Below are positions 47,600 through 54,439 of a DNA stretch of 64,000 nt, one piece after another (the stretch's first letter is position 1; each line of letters starts with the position of its first letter). The translations under genes were made by a program, and so were the position numbers. The DNA comes from Cupriavidus sp. MP-37 (GTDB taxonomy: Bacteria; Pseudomonadota; Gammaproteobacteria; Burkholderiales; Burkholderiaceae). The stretch spans positions 1,697,001-1,761,000 of the forward strand of contig NZ_CP085344.1 in NCBI RefSeq assembly GCF_020618415.1, given 5' to 3'. A model generated the notes under the pieces. It worked only from the letters and a program-made list of their open reading frames with translations, ran no database searches and was not told the origin of the DNA.

Positions 47600-48688
47600 A
47601 TGACTGAATTCGTCACGACCGAAGTCCGCGGCGGCATCGGATACCTGACGCTGAACCGCCCGCAGGCGCTCAACGCCCTGTCGCTCGACATGATCCGCGC
47701 CATCACGCAGGCGCTGCAGGACTGGGCCGCGGCCCCTGAAGTGGCAGCCGTGGTGGTGGCCGGCGCCGGCGGCAAGGCGTTCTGCGCCGGCGGCGATATC
47801 CGCTATTTCCACCAGGCCGCGCATGCCGGCGATCCGCTGCTCGACCAGTTCTTCGTCGAGGAATACGCGCTCAATTTCCTGATCCACCGCTACGCCAAGC
47901 CTTATATCGCGCTGATGGACGGCGTAGTGATGGGTGGCGGCATGGGCATCTCGCAGGGCGCACGCCTGCGGCTGGTCACCGATCGCACGAAGATGGCCAT
48001 GCCCGAAACCAATATCGGACTGTTTCCGGATGTCGGCGGCGGCTGGTTCCTCGCGCGCACGCCCGGGCGCATCGGCGAATACCTGGGCCTGACCGGCACC
48101 GTGATCCACGCCGCCGATGCCTTGTACGCCGGCCTGGCCGACGCTTACCTGCCCGGCAACCGCCTCGCGGAACTGGTCGATTCCCTGCGCGCGCAGCAGT
48201 TTGCCAGCGGCGATGCGGTGCTGGCGCATATCGAGACCTTCACCGCCGCGCATCGCGCTGATTGCGTGCCCGCGCACAGCACGCTGGCCGCGCTGTCGGA
48301 GCAGATCGACCAGCTCTTCGCCAGCAACACCGCGCCGGATATCCTTGCCGCCGTCAGCGATGCGCCCGGCGACTGGGCCGCGCAGACGGCCGCCATGCTG
48401 CGCAGCCGTTCGCCGCTGATGCTGTGCGTGACGCTGGAGCAGATCCGCCGCGCGCGCAGCATGTCGCTGGAAGACGAACTGCGCATGGAGCTGGACATGA
48501 TGTACTACGTGTTCCGCAAGGGCGACGGCGTCGAAGGCATCCGCGCGCTGGCGATCGACAAGGACCACAAGCCGCGCTGGCAGTACGCGCGGCTCGACGA
48601 AGTCAGCCGCGAGAGGGCGCTGTCGTTCTTCGACAGCCCGTGGCGCCAGCAGGAACACCCGCTGGCGGCACTCGGCAAGCTCGCCTGA
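47600..48688 (+). CDS. 3-hydroxyisobutyryl-CoA hydrolase-type enoyl-CoA hydratase/isomerase
   Basis: 362-aa crotonase-fold enzyme of the HIBCH subgroup. GGGMGISQGARLRLVTD (oxyanion loop), MPETNIGLFPDVGGGWFLAR (catalytic Glu and Asp region) and a C-terminal extension ECH_2 domain fit valine catabolism, where 3-hydroxyisobutyryl-CoA is hydrolysed. Specificity cannot be proved from sequence. GGAGGAG (47587-47593) fixes the ATG at 47600. No other valine genes are adjacent. Confidence 0.88.
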   Translation: MTEFVTTEVRGGIGYLTLNRPQALNALSLDMIRAITQALQDWAAAPEVAAVVVAGAGGKAFCAGGDIRYFHQAAHAGDPLLDQFFVEEYALNFLIHRYAKPYIALMDGVVMGGGMGISQGARLRLVTDRTKMAMPETNIGLFPDVGGGWFLARTPGRIGEYLGLTGTVIHAADALYAGLADAYLPGNRLAELVDSLRAQQFASGDAVLAHIETFTAAHRADCVPAHSTLAALSEQIDQLFASNTAPDILAAVSDAPGDWAAQTAAMLRSRSPLMLCVTLEQIRRARSMSLEDELRMELDMMYYVFRKGDGVEGIRALAIDKDHKPRWQYARLDEVSRERALSFFDSPWRQQEHPLAALGKLA

Positions 48689-48816
48689 CTTCGCCGCACG
48701 GAACACGCCGGCGCCGACTCGGGTAGAGTGATGGCAGGGTCCGGCGCTCGCCGCGCGGCGATGCCGTGCGCGGGCGCCACCCGTGCCATTCCGTCCACAC
48801 CGTCAAAGGAGCCGCA

Positions 48817-49377
48817 ATGAGTGATCCTCGTGATGTCGTTGTTCTGGTGGGAAGCCTGCGCAAGGAGTCATACAACCGCAAGCTGGCCAAGGCGCTGATC
48901 GCGCTGGCGCCACCGCAGCTCAAGCTGGAAATCGTCGAGATCGGCAATCTGGAGCTGTACAACCAGGACCTCGACGACAAGCCGACCCAGGCCTGGACTG
49001 CGTTCCGCGACCGCATCCGCCGCGCCGACGCCGTGCTGTTCGTGACCCCGGAATACAACCGCTCGGTGCCGGCGCCGCTGAAGAACGCCATCGACGTGGG
49101 CTCGCGTCCGTATGGCAGCAGCGTCTGGGACGGCAAGCCCGGCGCCATCATCAGTGCATCGCCGGGCGCCATCGGCGGCTTCGGTGCCAACCATCACCTG
49201 CGCCAGTCGCTGGTGTTCCTGAATATTCCCATCCTGCAGCAGCCCGAGGCGTATATCAGCGGGGTCGACAAGCTGTTTGACGAGCAGGGCGGCATTGCCA
49301 ACGAGTCGACCAAGGGCTTCCTTGGCAAGTTCTTGACCACGTTCGGCGCCTGGATCGAGCGGAACGCGCCGCGCTGA
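48817..49377 (+). CDS. NADPH-dependent FMN reductase (ChrR/YieF type)
   Basis: 186-aa flavodoxin-fold reductase. GSLRKESYNRKLAKAL binds the FMN phosphate, and TPEYNRSVPAPLKNAIDVGSRP is the family hallmark. Members reduce quinones, chromate or azo dyes. ATG 48817 lies 5 bp after AAAGGAGC. It stands alone between the hydrolase gene and dusA. Confidence 0.9.
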   Translation: MSDPRDVVVLVGSLRKESYNRKLAKALIALAPPQLKLEIVEIGNLELYNQDLDDKPTQAWTAFRDRIRRADAVLFVTPEYNRSVPAPLKNAIDVGSRPYGSSVWDGKPGAIISASPGAIGGFGANHHLRQSLVFLNIPILQQPEAYISGVDKLFDEQGGIANESTKGFLGKFLTTFGAWIERNAPR

Positions 49378-49562
49378 GCGGGGCGCTGCCGGGCGCAGCA
49401 GACCTTGGCGGGGTAGCCTATACTCACGTCTTCGCGCGGGCCGGCCACTCGCTGTGCGCGTGGCCGCTGCCGCCGTCGGGTGCCGTGGCCTGCATATGTC
49501 ACGGCCCTGCACCCGACCTTGCGACGCTGCCGCGCCGGACCGCCTCCAATCGCTGTATTTCC

Positions 49563-50576
49563 ATGAACGTAAATCCCCGCCGCATTTCGGTTGCGCCGAT
49601 GATGGACTGGACTGACCGTCATTGCCGCATGTTCCATCGCCAGCTCAGCCGCCACACCTGGCTGTATACCGAGATGGTGACCACCGGCGCGCTGCTGCAT
49701 GGCGACGTGCCGCGCCACCTCGACTTCGATGCAGCCGAGCATCCGGTCGCGCTGCAGCTGGGCGGCAGCGAGCCGGCGGACCTCGCCATGGCGGCGAAGC
49801 TGGGCCAGCAATGGGGCTACGCGGAGATCAACCTGAACTGCGGCTGCCCGTCCGAGCGGGTGCAGCGCGGCGCCTTCGGCGCCTGCCTGATGGCGGAGCC
49901 GCAGCTGGTGGCGGACTGCGTAAAGGCGATGCGCGATGCGGTGGAGATTCCGGTGACCGTGAAGCATCGCATCGGCATCGACAAGATCGAGCACTACGAT
50001 TTCGTCCGGGATTTTGTCGGCAAGGTAGCGCAGGCGGGTTGCGGCACGTTTATCGTGCACGCGCGCAATGCGATCCTGAAGGGACTGAGCCCGAAGGAAA
50101 ACCGCGAGATTCCGCCGCTGCGCTATGAGGTCGCATACCAGCTCAAGCGCGAATTTCCGGAGCTGGAAATCCTGATCAATGGCGGCATCGTCAGCCATGA
50201 TGAAATCGCGGCCCACCTGGAGCACGTCGATGGCGTCATGATCGGACGCGAGGCGTATCACCAGCCGTACATCCTTGCGGAAATGGACGCGCGCTTCTAT
50301 GGCGATACCAGCGCGCCGGTGCCGTCGCGGCTCGATGTCGAGCTGGCGATGCAGCGTTATATCGGCGACTTCGTTGAGCAGGGCGGATACATGGGCGCCG
50401 TGACACGGCACATGCTCGGCCTGCATCGTGGCATCGCCGGCGGACGTGGCTGGCGCCGCGTGCTGTCCGATGCAAAGCGCATGCATGCGGTGCGCACGCG
50501 TGCTGGCGTGGATGCGTTGTTCGAAGAGGCGCGCACACATCTGCGTCCGCACGCACAAGAGCCGCTGGCAGCTTGA
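49563..50576 (+). CDS. dusA: tRNA-dihydrouridine synthase A
   Basis: 337-aa FMN enzyme that reduces uridines 20/20a of tRNAs. Start region RRISVAPMMDWTDRHCR, active-site NLNCGCPSERVQRGAFGACLM (catalytic Cys), VKHRIGID and HARNAILKGLSPKENR mark the DusA subfamily. ATG 49563 is chosen over an in-frame ATG at 49485 because it leads directly into the conserved core. Confidence 0.94.
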   Translation: MNVNPRRISVAPMMDWTDRHCRMFHRQLSRHTWLYTEMVTTGALLHGDVPRHLDFDAAEHPVALQLGGSEPADLAMAAKLGQQWGYAEINLNCGCPSERVQRGAFGACLMAEPQLVADCVKAMRDAVEIPVTVKHRIGIDKIEHYDFVRDFVGKVAQAGCGTFIVHARNAILKGLSPKENREIPPLRYEVAYQLKREFPELEILINGGIVSHDEIAAHLEHVDGVMIGREAYHQPYILAEMDARFYGDTSAPVPSRLDVELAMQRYIGDFVEQGGYMGAVTRHMLGLHRGIAGGRGWRRVLSDAKRMHAVRTRAGVDALFEEARTHLRPHAQEPLAA

Positions 50577-50740
50577 GCGCGCACGGCCTCGGGCCATGCC
50601 GAGGCTGCGCTCTAACTTCGAATCGTGAAAATATGCATGGCGGCGCGCGGGTTCCGCGCGCCGCACTTGACATCCCGGATCGCCCGGAAACCGGCGTCCG
50701 GAAAGGGATTCCCCTAATTCGCTGAGGCAGGGCACTTTCT

Positions 50741-50812
50741 TACACTGTGCCTGCCCTCGAATACAGGGCTTTCTTCAACTGATTATTAGCCCGCTCCGGC
50801 GGGCTTTTTTTT
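50741..50812 (+). ncRNA. Candidate small RNA ending at an intrinsic terminator
   Basis: TTCGCT (50718), 17 bp, TACACT (50741) could start an RNA near 50752 that ends at the terminator AGCCCGC/GCGGGCT plus eight T (50788-50812). The 60-nt product would carry CCTG/CAGG near its 5' end and an unpaired U/A-rich stretch before the terminator, as in Hfq-type sRNAs. No coding gene lies immediately upstream: dusA ends 210 bp earlier. Promoter is weak, so this is tentative. Confidence 0.35.
50788..50812 (+). terminator. Intrinsic terminator
   Basis: AGCCCGC / GCGGGCT with loop TCCG and eight T. 212 bp after dusA. It may end dusA read-through or a separate small RNA. Confidence 0.85.
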
Positions 50813-50922
50813 CGTCGGCGATCTCGCGCTTGCGGCATCGCTCTTCGTTTACCCGAATGGTGCATTGCCCGGATGGCAGTTACAGTGCAACGGCCTTCAG
50901 GGCATTTGAGATCGCTAAAGTT

Positions 50923-50950
50923 AAGAGTCCGCGCTGCGGACTCTTTTTTT
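50923..50950 (+). terminator. Second intrinsic terminator, 110 bp downstream
   Basis: AAGAGTCCGC / GCGGACTCTT with a 3-nt loop and seven T. No gene lies between it and the first terminator. 50951-51055 shows nothing else. Confidence 0.8.
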
Positions 50951-51055
50951 GCGCGCTCGCCTGGCACCACCTCGACGATCGTGGTTTGACCATCCTTCCG
51001 GTCAGGCGTTCCATCAGTCACGCAAAAGGGTTCTGCTGGATCCGCATCGCGGCGG

Positions 51056-51208
51056 CTAACGCGTATGGCTGATGCCGATGTCCAGCGTGCCGTAAGTCGT
51101 GATGCTCGATTCCCTGCCGTCAGCACCGCCCGCAGCGCATCCGCCGAGCAAGGCCGCAAGTACCCCCGCGGCGAGAATCCTCGTCCTCCATCTACACTTG
51201 TTCTGCAT
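51056..51208 (-). CDS. Small lipoprotein with porin-like tail
   Basis: 50-aa protein with a clear lipoprotein signal: MQNKCRWRTR, a hydrophobic segment and lipobox LLGGC (Cys24). The mature part is only 27 residues and ends SSITTYGTLDIGISHTR, which resembles the first strand of Burkholderiales porins (SSVTLYG-D-G- pattern). AGGGA lies 8 bp before the ATG, supporting translation. It could be a genuine small lipoprotein or a decayed porin-fusion remnant. No recognised family. Confidence 0.6.
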   Translation of the reverse strand: MQNKCRWRTRILAAGVLAALLGGCAAGGADGRESSITTYGTLDIGISHTR

Positions 51209-51322
51209 GGCCTGTTCCCTGTGTTCGATCCCCGTCGATTGGGCTCGCGCGTGGCCAGGAGGTTCCATCGCCGGATGGTGCGGCGTGGAAACATCGTCTG
51301 CCTAGGGGAAGAAAAAGAGGCA

Positions 51323-51345
51323 GGCGGCCCATGGGGCGGGCCGCC
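51323..51345 (-). terminator. Terminator-like hairpin on the minus strand
   Basis: GGCGGCCC / GGGCCGCC with a 7-nt loop; on the minus strand it is followed by TGCCTCTTTTTCTT. It would end transcripts coming from about 51.4-51.5 kb and insulate the lipoprotein gene. Confidence 0.55.
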
Positions 51346-51366
51346 TGACGGGAAGGTCGAGGGGGG

Positions 51367-51528
51367 TCAATGTCCCTCGGACTCGAGTATCGCTTCGGGC
51401 ATGTGCCGCATGAACCCTGCAGAGGTAGGGGCTGTGCGCAGCATATTTGACTGGCGGCGTGATCGGAAGTCATCCAGTGCCCGTGATACGATTTCCGCAC
51501 GCTCCCCAGGCGAGTTCAGGCACGGCAT
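51367..51528 (-). CDS. Possible small protein, unknown
   Basis: Open frame of 53 codons starting MPCLNSPGERAEIVSRAL and rich in Arg, Met and Ser. It is divergent from the gene at 51556 and followed by a minus-strand terminator-like hairpin, which is the main reason to list it. No good ribosome site and no family recognised; may be spurious. Confidence 0.3.
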   Translation of the reverse strand: MPCLNSPGERAEIVSRALDDFRSRRQSNMLRTAPTSAGFMRHMPEAILESEGH

Positions 51529-51555
51529 GCGGACCGTGCCGGCAGGGGAGGCAGC

Positions 51556-51834
51556 ATGGACAAAGACAACGTGGAAAAAGAAGCGCCGTTCGGCGTCGTC
51601 TATGAAGACTTCAGGGTGATCTGGGTGGCGGAGCAACTCCAGGGTGGCAAATGGACCGCGCGCTACTGCTGGCACCCCGGCACCTCGGAAGCCGCCGGCA
51701 AGGCCTTGCAGGAAGCCGTGCTGAACGGCAAGTCGCGCCGGTTGCTGGGCCAGTTCGACACCGAAGCCGAGACCATCGCGGCGATCAAGCAAGCGGTGCT
51801 GCTCGAGGCCAAGTGGAGTCCGTCCCGGTCCTGA
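51556..51834 (+). CDS. Hypothetical protein
   Basis: 92-aa soluble protein, MDKDNVEKEAPFGVVYEDF at the start, with alternating beta-type segments (VIWVAEQLQGGKWTARYCW) and a helical C-terminus ending WSPSRS. GGGGAGGC precedes the ATG by 4 bp, and codon use matches the neighbours, so it is probably real. No domain is recognised and no signal or membrane segment is seen. It lies 104 bp before tRNA-His. Confidence 0.75.
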   Translation: MDKDNVEKEAPFGVVYEDFRVIWVAEQLQGGKWTARYCWHPGTSEAAGKALQEAVLNGKSRRLLGQFDTEAETIAAIKQAVLLEAKWSPSRS

Positions 51835-51890
51835 ACGATGCGCCCCAAAATTTTTTGTGCGGGATACTAGCCATCTCGAAAATCTGTTTG

Positions 51891-51896
51891 TATAAT
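51891..51896 (+). promoter_or_regulatory. -10 element for tRNA-His
   Basis: TATAAT, perfect, 42 bp before the tRNA. No strong -35 at the right distance. Confidence 0.55.
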
Positions 51897-51937
51897 CTTG
51901 TTCTTCGTCGATCAGCGCTTCGCTGATGACCTCTACG

Positions 51938-52013
51938 GTGGCTGTAGCTCAGTTGGTAGAGTCCAGGATTGTGATTCCTGTCGTCGTGGGTTCGAGTCCC
52001 ATCAGCCACCCCA
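51938..52013 (+). tRNA. tRNA-His (GTG anticodon)
   Basis: 76-nt cloverleaf: acceptor GTGGCTG with CAGCCAC, D-arm TAGCTCAGTTGGTAGAG, anticodon stem CAGGA/TCCTG with loop TTGTGAT (anticodon GTG at 51971-51973), T-arm GTGGGTTCGAGTCCCAT and encoded CCA. A G at 51937 can pair with C73, giving the extra G-1 diagnostic of tRNA-His. Confidence 0.97.
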
Positions 52014-52025
52014 GATTTTCCTGCA

Positions 52026-52057
52026 AACGGCGCCTGACTTAGGCGCCGTTTTGCTTT
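52026..52057 (+). terminator. Terminator after tRNA-His
   Basis: AACGGCGCCT / AGGCGCCGTT with loop GACTT, followed by TTGCTTT. A degenerate copy of the same hairpin follows the tRNA remnant at 52781. Confidence 0.8.
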
Positions 52058-52208
52058 CCGGGCTCTGCTGACAGCTCATCGAGCCTGATCCTTCGGTGCG
52101 GGTCGTTGTCGAGGCAGTTCCGCGCATCGCTGCGGCGTAACGCTTTGATACAGCGGCCGGGGCCCCCGGTTGCTATGCTGGCCGCATTTTCTTTCCCATT
52201 TTCCCCCT

Positions 52209-52526
52209 ATGCTCCGGACGCTCGCTGCCGCTGTCTCCCTGCTGCTGTGTTTGATGGCGCCATCGTTGGCGCAGGCCGATGATCGCGATTATCCCGGTGG
52301 CTATCGCCATGGCGGCGGCGAGTACAAGGAGAAGTTCCGTAGCGGCGGCTGCGAGGTGGAGCGCGAGCAAAAGCGCGATGGCGAATACAAGGAAGAGCGC
52401 AAGTGCAAGGGTGGACCGCGCGGCTACGAGCAGAAGCAGAAATACCGCGAAGGCCCTTGCCTGATCGAGCGCGAGTGGAAGCGCGACGGGGAATTCGAAG
52501 AGAAGATCGAGTGCAAGCGCCGGTGA
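52209..52526 (+). CDS. Secreted protein with two 36-residue cysteine repeats
   Basis: 105-aa exported protein. A signal peptide (about 1-23, cleavage after AQA) precedes a very charged mature part. Two copies of one module follow: the first has C48 and C66, the second C84 and C102, with the pattern C-x4-ER-x-x-KRDGE[YF]-x-E-x4-C. The cysteines repeat with an exact 36-residue period. Periplasmic disulfides within each module are likely. Family and function not recognised. It lies between tRNA-His and its decayed copy. Confidence 0.8.
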   Translation: MLRTLAAAVSLLLCLMAPSLAQADDRDYPGGYRHGGGEYKEKFRSGGCEVEREQKRDGEYKEERKCKGGPRGYEQKQKYREGPCLIEREWKRDGEFEEKIECKRR

Positions 52527-52720
52527 GCCCTTCGCAGTGCCAGGAGCCGCTGCAGGCTAATGGCGCGAAAATCGAGATGGCGCCTGGCCGGCGCACAAGG
52601 TAAAATCCGCAACCGGCGACGGCAAATCCCGCACGAACGCTGTGAAAATTCCAGCGCCGGTGCGACAAGATGCGAAGCCGGAAGCGTTGATTTCAATGGG
52701 GTCAATGGCAATGGGCGCCG

Positions 52721-52769
52721 GGATGGCAATTCCGGTCGTCGTGGGCTCGAGTCCCATCCAGCCAACCCA
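52721..52769 (+). pseudogene. Decayed partial tRNA-His copy
   Basis: Matches the 3' two-thirds of the tRNA-His at 51966-52013 at 42 of 48 positions with one inserted base, including GTCGTCGTGGG and TCGAGTCCCATC. The anticodon position reads GCA, the T-stem is intact but the acceptor is broken, and no 5' half is recognisable. Followed at 52781 by a copy of the terminator of the real tRNA. Confidence 0.8.
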
Positions 52770-52780
52770 AGCATTCTTCA

Positions 52781-52808
52781 GAACGGTGCCTCTCAAGGGC
52801 GCCGTTTT
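52781..52808 (+). terminator. Degenerate copy of the tRNA-His terminator
   Basis: GAACGGTGCC / GGCGCCGTTTT with a 7-nt loop and one G-T pair, followed by GC. It shares the ACGG-GCC/GGCGCCGTTTTGC arms of 52026-52057. Confidence 0.65.
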
Positions 52809-52826
52809 GCATTCCCCGGGGGTGGT

Positions 52827-53204
52827 ATGTTTGTTCGAACGGCACTGATTGGCGCAGCGATGGCCACCATGGTGGCAGGGTGTGCCACGGGCACTTCCGA
52901 GAAGGATGTCCGCGCTCGCCCGCCGATGCGCCTGTTTACGCCGGCCAAGATGGCCGATGTCGCGAAATGCCTGCGCAACAATCTTGGCGACGAGGCTACG
53001 CTGGTCCAGCTGCCGGCGAAAAACCAGGCCGAGATCCGCATCGGCCAGAGCGCGGCAAGCGGTGAATATCAGTACGCCTACCTGATCTCGCTGACGGCAC
53101 AGCCCGACGGCACGGCGCTGGAATTGCGCAAGACCGATACCTGGTTTCCCCAGCTGACGCCGACGGAACTGGAAGCCGAAGCCAAGGCGTGCGCGCGTAG
53201 CTGA
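52827..53204 (+). CDS. Putative lipoprotein, unknown function
   Basis: 125-aa protein with a lipoprotein signal: MFVRTALIGAAMATMVAGC, Cys19. The mature domain (about 35-125) mixes helices and strands (MADVAKCLRNNLGDEATLVQLPA) with a second Cys and a C-terminal ACARS. No family recognised. ATG 52827 begins the signal; a longer in-frame start at 52560 would run through the tRNA remnant and is rejected. Confidence 0.75.
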   Translation: MFVRTALIGAAMATMVAGCATGTSEKDVRARPPMRLFTPAKMADVAKCLRNNLGDEATLVQLPAKNQAEIRIGQSAASGEYQYAYLISLTAQPDGTALELRKTDTWFPQLTPTELEAEAKACARS

Positions 53205-53247
53205 GCGGGGCAGAGGGCCCGGCGACGCGAACGTCTGCGAAGATCGG

Positions 53248-53418
53248 TCAGGCGGCCAGCTTGTCGGTGGTTTCGAGTTCCAGCATGCGGCAGATCGCGG
53301 CCATGCTGCCGACCATGGTACGGCGCTGCGTACCCTGGTAGACGCGTACGCCCTTGCTCTGGCGAAACGGCACGGGCTTGACCGGACGGCGGGCGGCGAC
53401 GTGGTGGATTTGCGGCAT
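53248..53418 (-). CDS. Small basic protein downstream of lexA
   Basis: 56-aa protein MPQIHHVAARRPVKPVPFR..., basic in its first half and with a helical MVGSMAAICRMLELET near the end. AGAGGTG lies 5 bp before the ATG, a strong ribosome site. It is 114 bp after lexA on the same strand with no clear terminator between, so it could be SOS co-induced. No family recognised. In other bacteria the gene after lexA is often an SOS division inhibitor; that analogy is only positional. Confidence 0.65.
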   Translation of the reverse strand: MPQIHHVAARRPVKPVPFRQSKGVRVYQGTQRRTMVGSMAAICRMLELETTDKLAA

Positions 53419-53532
53419 GGTGGCACCTCTTTTTAGGCAAAGCGGGGTCAACACCCGGCAAGCCGGGCGACATCAGCAAAGCAATGGAAGCGGGTGGGCC
53501 CGCGCAGGACGAGTGCCTGCGGTGGTGCCCGG

Positions 53533-54186
53533 CTAGAAGCCGGAAGAGCGGATCAGCCCGACGGCGATGCCTTCCAGCGAGAACTCTTCACCGGGCTCGA
53601 CGATGATGTTGGTGAAGTCCGGGTTCTCGGCGATCAGTTCGATATGTCCGCCGCGCCGCTGCAGGCGCTTGACGGTGACGTCGTCGCCCAGCCGCGCCAC
53701 CACGATTTTGCCGTTGGCGGCCTCGCTGGCGCGGCGCACGGCGAGCAGGTCGCCGTCGAGGATGCCGGCGTCGCGCATGCTCAGGCCGCGCACGCGCAGC
53801 AGATAATCCGGACGCTCATCGAAGACCGAGGCATCGACCTGGTACTGGCGGTCGATATGCTCGGCGGCCAGGATCGGGCTGCCGGCCGCGACGCGGCCTA
53901 CCAGCGGCAGCGTCAGCTGCATTACCCCGGCCATCGGCAACGAGAACTGGTCCGGCAGCTCCGAATCGCTGCGCGATACCTTCAGGCGGATGCCGCGCGA
54001 CGCGCCTGGCGTCAGTTCGATCACGCCTTTGCGCGCCAGCGCCCGCAGATGTTCTTCCGCGGCATTGGGCGAGGAGAACCCGAACTCCGCTGCGATCTCG
54101 GCGCGGGTGGGCGGAAAGCCGGTGCGGCGGATCGTGTTGCGGATCAGATCGAAAATCTGCTGCTGCCGGGGTGTCAGGGTCGCCAT
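53533..54186 (-). CDS. lexA: SOS repressor LexA
   Basis: 217-aa repressor. Winged [30 protein letters not shown] at the N-terminus; self-cleavage site Ala101-Gly102 in GRVAAGSP; catalytic dyad Ser136 (RGLSMRD) and Lys173 (VTVKRL). ATG 54186 begins the conserved [15 protein letters not shown]; an upstream in-frame start at 54243 is unnecessary. Two perfect SOS boxes lie 80-115 bp upstream, so lexA is autoregulated. Confidence 0.97.
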   Translation of the reverse strand: MATLTPRQQQIFDLIRNTIRRTGFPPTRAEIAAEFGFSSPNAAEEHLRALARKGVIELTPGASRGIRLKVSRSDSELPDQFSLPMAGVMQLTLPLVGRVAAGSPILAAEHIDRQYQVDASVFDERPDYLLRVRGLSMRDAGILDGDLLAVRRASEAANGKIVVARLGDDVTVKRLQRRGGHIELIAENPDFTNIIVEPGEEFSLEGIAVGLIRSSGF

Positions 54187-54265
54187 GGGATCGCCGTTCC
54201 GTGCAGGGCCGCTGGTTCGGGTGACGGCGCTCCGGGCCGTCATCCAGTATCCGGCGGGCCGGGCA

Positions 54266-54281
54266 CTGTATGTTTAAACAG
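54266..54281. promoter_or_regulatory. SOS (LexA) box 1
   Basis: CTGT-N8-ACAG (ATGTTTAA in the centre), perfect consensus halves. 80 bp upstream of lexA. Confidence 0.93.
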
Positions 54282-54285
54282 TATG

Positions 54286-54301
54286 CTGTGATTTTATACA
54301 G
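54286..54301. promoter_or_regulatory. SOS (LexA) box 2
   Basis: CTGT-N8-ACAG (GATTTTAT in the centre). Centre lies exactly 20 bp from box 1, about two helical turns, suggesting cooperative LexA binding on one face. Confidence 0.93.
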
Positions 54302-54439
54302 TATCGGCGTGAGCGCAAGCAGAATTTTGAGGCGTGTCGCATGGACGCCCGCCCAAGCGTCCGAACCAGGCTGCGGCAAGGGCGCGAGCGCCCGCTACAA
54401 TCGCGATTCCCTCTACAGAACGAATCCTTGCGCGCTCCC

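Noticed and set aside
51835..51865. Terminator after the 92-aa gene
   Set aside because: AAAATTTTTT is AT-rich but has no GC stem before the T-run.
52014..52720. A tRNA-targeted genomic islet with integrase att sites
   Set aside because: No integrase, and the terminator outside the tRNA is duplicated too, which a simple att repeat would not explain; kept as a duplication.
52560..52826. N-terminal extension of the lipoprotein at 52827
   Set aside because: It would translate through the tRNA-His remnant and terminator copy; the lipoprotein signal starts at 52827.
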